Below, piece after piece: positions 59,084 through 64,000 of a DNA stretch of 64,000 nt; within the stretch, counting starts at the first letter, position 1; each line of letters starts with the position of its first letter. The position numbers and the translations under genes were made by a program. Below the pieces are notes generated by a model. It ran no database searches. It was not told the DNA's origin and worked only from the letters and a program-made list of their open reading frames with translations. This stretch comes from Agromyces aureus (GTDB lineage Bacteria > Actinomycetota > Actinomycetes > Actinomycetales > Microbacteriaceae), in contig NZ_CP013979.1 in the NCBI RefSeq assembly GCF_001660485.1, forward strand, positions 4,154,001 through 4,218,000, given 5' to 3'.

Positions 59084-59837
59084 CCGCTCTCCTGACGGCC
59101 TCGAGGCGCGACGGGATCGCGCGTCGGACCATCCACCCGGCCGGCAGCACGAGAGCGAGTTCGGCGGCGGTGTGACTGCGACGGATCGACGTGAGCCCGT
59201 CGGGCCGGATGTACGAACCGGCCAGCAGGTTGCCGGCGAACGGCAGTGTGCCCAGCCAGAACCCCGCGTACCCCGGTCGCGAGCGCTCGATGTCGCCGTG
59301 CACGGCGACCCCGCCCGGTGCGAGCAAGGACTCGCTGTCGCGCAGGAGCGCCCCGAGTTCACGGCCGTCGAGGTGGTGCAGCACGTGGTTCGAGAGCACC
59401 ACGTCGAAACGCTCGCCCTCGGCGACCAGGTCGCCGCTCATGGCACGACGGAGCGTCAGCCCCGGGGTCGAGGGCCTGGCCGCCGCCCACGTCATCGCGC
59501 GCGCGTCGGGGTCGATCGCCGTGACCACGAGCCGCAGCCGGTCGCGCGTTGCCCATCGCAGGAGCCGGCGGGGCAGGTCTGCGCTGCCGGAGCCGATATC
59601 GAGCACGCGGACGACGCGACCCGCCGAGCGACGCGGACGAAGCCATCTGGTGTACACGGCCCGCTCGCCCGAGACGACGGCGTTGACGAGCCTGAACCGC
59701 TCGTACGTCTTCGCGAGCATCGCAGGATCGGCGTCGGCGGCGTCCATGAGCTCGGCCACCTGCTCATCGCGCCGCGACAGCCAGCCGTCTCGCGACGGGC
59801 CGGCGCCGCGCGGCCCCACTGCGCTCGCCCCGCCCAC
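59076..59837 (-). CDS. SAM methyltransferase, PKS-linked
   Basis: A 253-residue class I methyltransferase. Motif I is VLDIGSGSADLPRRLL, the acidic loop is TAIDPDARAM, and FDVVLSNHVLHHLDG and LAPGGVAVHGDIERS are motifs II/III. The C-terminal segment LPFAGNLLAGSYIRPDGLTSIRR suits a hydrophobic substrate. The GTG start at 59837 lies 14 bases after the type III PKS gene, and its end overlaps the monooxygenase by 8 bases. It probably methylates the phenolic or pyrone product. A similar role to SrsB is inference; the fold differs from SrsB. Confidence 0.88.
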   Translation of the reverse strand: MGGASAVGPRGAGPSRDGWLSRRDEQVAELMDAADADPAMLAKTYERFRLVNAVVSGERAVYTRWLRPRRSAGRVVRVLDIGSGSADLPRRLLRWATRDRLRLVVTAIDPDARAMTWAAARPSTPGLTLRRAMSGDLVAEGERFDVVLSNHVLHHLDGRELGALLRDSESLLAPGGVAVHGDIERSRPGYAGFWLGTLPFAGNLLAGSYIRPDGLTSIRRSHTAAELALVLPAGWMVRRAIPSRLEAVRRADV

Positions 59838-59851
59838 CGGTGCCCCTGCGC

Positions 59852-60991
59852 TCAGCCGCGCACGGTCATGAGCGCCGACTCGACCGTCAGGCCCGGGCCG
59901 AAGGCCATCGCCGCGACCCGCTCACCGTCTGCGGCATCCGACTCGAGGATGTTCGCCAGCACGAACAGCACCGTCGCGCTCGACATGTTGCCGAAGTCGC
60001 GCAGCGTCTCGCGGGCCGGCACGAGCTGCGCCTCGGTGAGCGCGAGCCGCGACTCGACCTTGTCGAGGATGCTCCGGCCGCCGGGATGGATCGCCCAGTG
60101 CTCGATCGCATCGCTCGACGTGTCGTTCGCGAGCGATGCGGCGAGCGCCTCGTCGTGCTCGAACAGCGGTTCGAGGGCTCCCGTGATGTGCGCGTCGATG
60201 ATCGCGGGGATGGCGTTGGAGAGCACCATCTCGAACCCGTGGTCGCCGATGTTCCACGCCATGTCGCCCTCGCCGACGGGCGTGATGCGCGTGGCGAACC
60301 GGTCGAGTTCGAGGGCCCGCTCGCCCGGCTCGGGGTCGCGCGAGCTGACCACGCCCGCCCCGGCGCCGTCGGAGAAGAGCGACGACGCGACGATCGTGTC
60401 GGGGTCGTTCGACGAGCGCAGGTGCAGCGTGCACAGTTCGACGCTGATCACGAGCACGACCGCCGCAGGATCGGCCTGGCAGAGCTGCCGCGCGAGGCGG
60501 AGTGCGGGAATCGATGCGTAGCAGCCCATGAACCCCAGGTGGTAGCGCTCGACGCCGGGGTCGAGCGCGAGCTCGCGCGCGACCATGAAGTCGGGGCCGG
60601 GGGCGTAGAAGCCGGTGCACGACACGGTGATGACGTGCGTGACGTCGGATGCCTCGACGCCCGGGGTCGCGGCGATCGCCTCGCGGCCCGCCCGCACGTA
60701 GAGTTCCGTCGCCTCGCGGGCGTAGATCTCGTTGCGCGCCTTCGTGCCGGGCATGAGCAGCTCGCCGCTGGCCTGATCGAAGAACACCGGCGTCTCTTCG
60801 CGCGGCTCGAGCGTCAGCTCTTCGAGCACGGAATGCCGGCGCTCGATGCCCGACACGTTGAACGACGTCGTCACGATGCGCTGCGCCAATCGGTTCAACC
60901 CGGGCTGCGCCGCGAACACGTCGCGCACCGCCTCCTGCACGAGCACGGTCGACGGGACAACCGTCGTGACACCCCTCAGCGTGATGGCCAT
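59852..60991 (-). CDS. Type III polyketide synthase
   Basis: A 379-residue homodimeric chalcone-synthase-fold enzyme that extends an acyl-CoA with malonyl-CoA and cyclises it. The catalytic triad is complete: Cys157 in YHLGFMGCYAS, His302 in WAIHPGGRSILDKVE, Asn335 in FGNMSSATVLF. ITVSCTGFYAPGPDF is the conserved second strand/loop. The sequence type is that of bacterial alkylpyrone/alkylresorcinol synthases rather than plant CHS. It is first of three genes (PKS, methyltransferase, monooxygenase). Its likely product is a phenolic or pyrone lipid, chain length unknown. The start at 60991 (MAITLRG) drops an Arg-rich upstream extension. Confidence 0.92.
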   Translation of the reverse strand: MAITLRGVTTVVPSTVLVQEAVRDVFAAQPGLNRLAQRIVTTSFNVSGIERRHSVLEELTLEPREETPVFFDQASGELLMPGTKARNEIYAREATELYVRAGREAIAATPGVEASDVTHVITVSCTGFYAPGPDFMVARELALDPGVERYHLGFMGCYASIPALRLARQLCQADPAAVVLVISVELCTLHLRSSNDPDTIVASSLFSDGAGAGVVSSRDPEPGERALELDRFATRITPVGEGDMAWNIGDHGFEMVLSNAIPAIIDAHITGALEPLFEHDEALAASLANDTSSDAIEHWAIHPGGRSILDKVESRLALTEAQLVPARETLRDFGNMSSATVLFVLANILESDAADGERVAAMAFGPGLTVESALMTVRG

Positions 60992-61083
60992 GCCCAACCC
61001 TAGGCACGCGAGCGGATGCTGCGACAGGGGTTGCGCGGCATTCCCCCGAACCTCACATGCGCGCCCCGAACCCCGCACACGGC

Positions 61084-61119
61084 GAAGCGCCGGCAACCCG
61101 AGTGGGTCGCCGGCGCTTC
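61084..61119 (-). terminator. Terminator upstream of the PKS operon
   Basis: GAAGCGCCGGC (61084-61094) pairs with GCCGGCGCTTC (61109-61119), and the loop adds ACCC/GGGT pairs with a single mismatch. It stops the DUF6325-SHOCT transcript just before the type III PKS start. Confidence 0.75.
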
Positions 61120-61160
61120 ACGCTCCGCGCGCCGTCGCGCTGCGCTGCGCGGTCTGCGAC

Positions 61161-61526
61161 TCAGGCGAGCAGCCTGGCCTTCGCGGCCGCGAACTCGGCA
61201 TCGTCGAGGATGCCCTGCTCCTTGAGCGCGGCGAGCTTCTGCAGCTCGGCGACGATGTCGACACTCGCGGCCGGCGCCGGTGCAGCGGGCGGTGGGGCCT
61301 GCTGCTGCGCCAGGTAGGCCTGCTGCTGCGCAGCCTGCTGCGCGGCGGCGTCGATCTGCGCCTGCTGCTGTTGCTGCTGGTAGGCGTCGGCCTGCTGCTG
61401 CTGGTTGTACTTGTCCTGCTGGTGGCGCTGGACGCTGCCGCTCACCGCCGTGGCGGTGCCCGCGACGACGGCCGTGCGCGCCGCCATTCCGATGAGGCCC
61501 GGGCGGCCCATCCGTCGTCCCATCAT
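61161..61526 (-). CDS. Gln-rich SHOCT-domain protein
   Basis: A 121-residue protein. The N-terminus (MMGRRMGRPGLIGMAARTAVVAGTATAV) has one weak hydrophobic stretch. Residues ~30-85 are very Gln-rich (QQQQADAYQQQQQQ and AAQQAAQQQ) and probably helical/coiled. The C-terminal SHOCT domain is IVAELQKLAALKEQGILDDAEFAAAKARLL. SHOCT domains mediate oligomerisation. The start overlaps the preceding DUF6325 stop (ATGA). The Gln run is read from CTG/CTGCTG codons, a potentially unstable repeat. Confidence 0.8.
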   Translation of the reverse strand: MMGRRMGRPGLIGMAARTAVVAGTATAVSGSVQRHQQDKYNQQQQADAYQQQQQQAQIDAAAQQAAQQQAYLAQQQAPPPAAPAPAASVDIVAELQKLAALKEQGILDDAEFAAAKARLLA

Positions 61527-61951
61527 GATTCCGCTCCTTCGACCTCGGCGAGGATCTCGTTCACGATCGGCGCGGGGATCCGCTCGACCTGCAGCAGCTC
61601 TGCGCCCGATTCCGCGAAGCGGGACGCGAGCTTCTTCGCCCACACCAGCTCGATGGCGATGAGCGCCGCAGAGCTGCCGACCGGGATGCGCTCGGCGAGG
61701 TCGTCGACGTCCTCGTCTCCGACCAGACCGGCCTCGAGAACCTCGACGTCGAACTCGATCTGGCCGCCGAAGTCCTCGAACTCGACGATGGTCACCTCGT
61801 CTTCGCCGCGTGAGACGAGCAGGAAGTCCAGGAGCCGGATCTCCCCGCTGTCCACGAGATCCGCGATCGCCTCGAGCGTCCGGCCGTCGGGCCGGTCACC
61901 TTCGAATCCGATCAGGTACAGATCGACCGGCCCGTATTCGAAATCCGCCAT
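61523..61951 (-). CDS. DUF6325-family protein
   Basis: A 142-residue cytoplasmic acidic protein (pattern FEYGPVDLYLIGFEGDRPDGRTLEAIADLVDSGEIRLLDFLLV, in parts) that fits the DUF6325/DUF1269-like family. The last third, AALIAIELVWAKKLASRFAESGAELLQVERIP, is conserved. Function unknown. It is translationally coupled to the Gln-rich SHOCT gene, so the two proteins probably act as a unit, perhaps at the membrane. The AI-2E transporter gene on the other side ends 31 bases upstream of its start. Confidence 0.78.
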   Translation of the reverse strand: MADFEYGPVDLYLIGFEGDRPDGRTLEAIADLVDSGEIRLLDFLLVSRGEDEVTIVEFEDFGGQIEFDVEVLEAGLVGDEDVDDLAERIPVGSSAALIAIELVWAKKLASRFAESGAELLQVERIPAPIVNEILAEVEGAES

Positions 61952-61982
61952 CGGTTCCCCCCTCAGTCAGTGTTTCTGCAGA

Positions 61983-63107
61983 CTATCCCTGCCCGGCGGG
62001 CGGCGCTACGGGTGCGGGCGGCAAATCGCCTGAGAGCCGCCTGAGCGTCGCCGTGCGTTCATCGGGCTCGAGGAAGAGCGCGCGAACGAGCAGCGTGAGT
62101 GGGATCGAGAGGATCGCGCCGATCGGCCCGATCACGAGGGTCCAGAACACGACCGACACGAACGAGAGCGTGAGGCTGAGCGACACCGCGTCGCTCACGA
62201 ACTTCGGCTGGATCAGCACCTGCAGCGTCACGTTGACGACGCAGTACACGAGCACCACGACGAGCGCGAGCGGCCACCCGCCGATCACGAGCGCGAGCAC
62301 CGCGGGCGGGATCAACCCGATCACGAAGCCGATGTTCGGGATGAAGTTCGTCACGAATGCGAGGATCGCCCACACGAGCGGGATGGGGATGCCGAGCCCC
62401 CAAAGCACGAGACCGTCGATGATCGCCACGACGAGTCCGAAGCTCGCGTTGACCACGTAGTAGCGCCGGACGCCCGAGAAGTAGCGGCCGCCGATCACGT
62501 CGCCGGCCGCCGTGCCGAACACCGGGCGGGCCCGCGCGAAGCGCGCCGCATCCGCCGACATGAAGATCACGTAGGCCAGCACGAAGAAGAACGCGGTCGC
62601 GAGGCCGAGCAGCGCGCTCGCGAGGCCGCCCGCGAACCCGACGAGCTGCGCGGGGTCGAGCACCGTCGAGAGGCTCGCCGTGGCATCCGTCGTCACGCCG
62701 GTCGACTCGATGAGGGAGATCAGCGACGCCGCGGTCTGCTCGAGCTCGTCGAGGTAGTCGGGCAGGATCGCCACGAACTGGGCGGATGCCACGACGAGCA
62801 GCACGGCGAGGGCTACGAGGATCGCCCAGGCCACCGCGACGACCGCGGTCGTGGCGAGCCACTTCGGCCAACCCCGGCGTTCGAGCGGGAAGCGCACGGG
62901 GTGCGCGATGATCACCACGACGGCCGCGACCGCGATCGGTCCGAGCACGTCGCGTGCAAGCCACACGCCGCCCAGCGCGACCACGGCGGCGGCGAGCGCG
63001 ATGACTCGTCGATGTCCGAGCGTGAAGCCGGTCGACGCGGTCGGGCTCGCCTCGGGCGACGCGCTCGTGCGCGCTTCGGGCACGTGCTCTGCAGCGGCAT
63101 CCGTCAT
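61983..63107 (-). CDS. AI-2E family membrane transporter
   Basis: A 374-residue membrane protein with eight hydrophobic helices after a ~30-residue hydrophilic head. Landmarks of the AI-2E (TqsA/YdiK) family are VVIIAHPVRFPLERRGWPKW (first loop), GLGIPIPLVWAILAFVTNFIPNIGFVIG and IQPKFVSDAVSLSLTLSF. The family includes autoinducer exporters and Na+/H+ antiporters; the substrate here is unknown. GGAGG six bases upstream of 63107 decides the start over a GTG at 63119. Confidence 0.88.
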   Translation of the reverse strand: MTDAAAEHVPEARTSASPEASPTASTGFTLGHRRVIALAAAVVALGGVWLARDVLGPIAVAAVVVIIAHPVRFPLERRGWPKWLATTAVVAVAWAILVALAVLLVVASAQFVAILPDYLDELEQTAASLISLIESTGVTTDATASLSTVLDPAQLVGFAGGLASALLGLATAFFFVLAYVIFMSADAARFARARPVFGTAAGDVIGGRYFSGVRRYYVVNASFGLVVAIIDGLVLWGLGIPIPLVWAILAFVTNFIPNIGFVIGLIPPAVLALVIGGWPLALVVVLVYCVVNVTLQVLIQPKFVSDAVSLSLTLSFVSVVFWTLVIGPIGAILSIPLTLLVRALFLEPDERTATLRRLSGDLPPAPVAPPAGQG

Positions 63108-63256
63108 CTCGTCCTCCACGAGTCACCCTATGATCACGCGCACGCAACCCGCCGACCGCCGCGCGTTCTCTGGACGAGATCGCCGGAACGACGCTACATT
63201 CGGCTCAGGCGCTCGATCCCTGGGGGGCGCGGAAAACTCGAGAACGGAACAACGCA

Positions 63257-63655
63257 ATGGATTTCTGGTCAAACTTCTGGAGCATCATCTGGTGGTTCCT
63301 GTGGGTGTTCGTCTTCATCGCCTATCTGATGATCCTCTTCTCGATCGTGGGCGACCTGTTCCGCGATCACAAGCTGAGCGGCTGGTGGAAGGCCGTCTGG
63401 ATCATCTTCCTGATCTTCGTGCCGTTCCTGACGGCGCTGGTCTACCTGATCGCCCGCGGTCAGGGCATGGCGGAGCGCTCGCAGCGTGACGCCCGTCAGG
63501 CGCAGGCGGCGGCCGACGACTACATCCGCCAGACGGCGGGCACGTCGGCGAGCCCCGCAGACGAGATCGCCAAGGCCAAGGGCCTGCTCGACTCGGGCGC
63601 CATCACGGCCGAGGAGTTCGCGCACCTGAAGTCGAAGGCGCTCGCCAAGAGCTGA
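63257..63655 (+). CDS. PLDc_N/SHOCT membrane protein
   Basis: A 132-residue protein. It begins with two helices (residues ~8-32 and 42-66), of the PLDc_N type (WWKAVWIIFLIFVPFLTALVYLIARG). A linker rich in Gln/Ala follows. The C-terminal SHOCT domain is ADEIAKAKGLLDSGAITAEEFAHLKSKAL. Such proteins anchor or multimerise at the membrane. It is the second SHOCT protein within 2.1 kb. The 3' end is followed by a 16-bp bidirectional terminator. Confidence 0.85.
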   Translation: MDFWSNFWSIIWWFLWVFVFIAYLMILFSIVGDLFRDHKLSGWWKAVWIIFLIFVPFLTALVYLIARGQGMAERSQRDARQAQAAADDYIRQTAGTSASPADEIAKAKGLLDSGAITAEEFAHLKSKALAKS

Positions 63656-63681
63656 CCTCGAGCGGTCGTACCGCACGAACC

Positions 63682-63716
63682 CGAGAGGGCCGGATGCCAC
63701 GCATCCGGCCCTCTCG
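63682..63716. terminator. Bidirectional terminator, 16-bp perfect stem
   Basis: Arms 63682-63697 (CGAGAGGGCCGGATGC) and 63701-63716 are perfectly complementary around a 3-base loop. It lies between convergent genes ending at 63655 and 63732. The stem again contains the CGGATGC word. Confidence 0.88.
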
Positions 63717-63731
63717 TCATGTCGACGTTCG

Positions 63732-64000
63732 TCACTCGACCGGCTGAGCCGCGACCTCCGCCTCGGCGTCGCTCGAACCGCCCGCCGTGCGGAGGAACAC
63801 GATGATCCAGCTGAAGATCAGGCAGGCCGCCACGAGCTCGACGGCTGTGAGGTTGTAGTACCCGGTCGCGAAGAACACCGCGACGACCGCGATCACCGCG
63901 AGGTATGCGAAGCCGAGCAGCACGAACACGCGCGGAATCGTGCGGATCAGGCGCGGCAACCGCACCACGATGATCGCGAAGCAGATCGCCATGCCGGTCG
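63732..64000 (-). CDS. Membrane protein, 5' end at or beyond window edge
   Basis: The visible ~88 residues contain two long hydrophobic helices (RVFVLLGFAYLAVIAVVAVFFATG and LVAACLIFSWIIVFLR) and an acidic C-terminal tail. An ATG at 63992 is possible, but with only eight upstream bases visible no ribosome site can be judged, so the gene may be cut. I cannot assign it to a family. Confidence 0.6.
   Translation of the reverse strand, partial: TGMAICFAIIVVRLPRLIRTIPRVFVLLGFAYLAVIAVVAVFFATGYYNLTAVELVAACLIFSWIIVFLRTAGGSSDAEAEVAAQPVE

Overview
The window is high-GC actinobacterial chromosome. Three things point to the family Microbacteriaceae: codon usage dominated by GCC/GCG/GAC, frequent GTG starts with ATGA/GTGA overlaps, and a very abundant GGATGCC/GGCATCC word. 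An Agromyces-like genus is possible, but that is inference and not proven here. There are about 60 protein genes and one rRNA operon. I saw no prophage, insertion sequence, CRISPR array or tRNA gene. The region looks like ordinary core and accessory chromosome.

Layout. 1-16.8 kb: end of an ABC importer permease coupled to acetyl-CoA synthetase; a TetR-controlled drug exporter with a double operator; an AlkD-type DNA repair protein; a DUF6421 + short-chain dehydrogenase pair; a TetR/hydrolase divergon; a secreted protein with a duplicated two-cysteine domain; an MFS exporter; a PIG-L deacetylase; a GlcD-type flavoprotein. 16.8-25.8 kb: a bacterial EXPERA/TMEM97-like membrane protein, a NarL-type two-component system, a methyltransferase, an ArsR-SRPBCC-DHFR-fold operon, an MFS exporter and a NatAB-type ABC exporter. 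26-32.7 kb: a secreted phosphodiesterase, threonine aldolase, and a TetR/amine permease/amine oxidase unit with a perfect 20-bp palindromic operator. 32.8-38.7 kb: 16S-23S-5S rRNA operon on the minus strand with tandem terminators. 39-46.7 kb: nitroreductase, MFS/MarR divergon, small P-loop kinase-like protein, zinc alcohol dehydrogenase, carboxylesterase and MFS. 46.7-51.5 kb: membrane protein, ECF sigma factor + YCII pair, and a ClpB lacking its N-domain under a HAIR-type heat-shock operator. 51.6-57.9 kb: F420/flavin-type oxidoreductases, YceI, MarR/SnoaL-like pair, WYL regulator and epoxide hydrolase. 57.9-61 kb: a type III polyketide synthase-methyltransferase-FAD monooxygenase operon, the best natural-product candidate. 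61-64 kb: DUF6325 + Gln-rich SHOCT pair, AI-2E-type transporter, PLDc_N/SHOCT protein and a truncated membrane protein.

How the parts work together. Much of the window is small self-contained modules of one regulator plus one transporter or enzyme (TetR-MFS, TetR-hydrolase, MarR-MFS, TetR-permease-oxidase, MarR-SnoaL, WYL-epoxide hydrolase). In most of them the intergenic space holds a readable palindrome. This suggests a soil lifestyle built around xenobiotic, amine and lipid handling. Five MFS exporters are present.

The strongest unexplained signals are: the GGATGCC word, which also forms the outer stem of many extragenic hairpins; the DUF6421/SDR pair, with an HDxxH + EELRCD metalloenzyme-like signature; the type III PKS operon; and the TMEM97-like protein.
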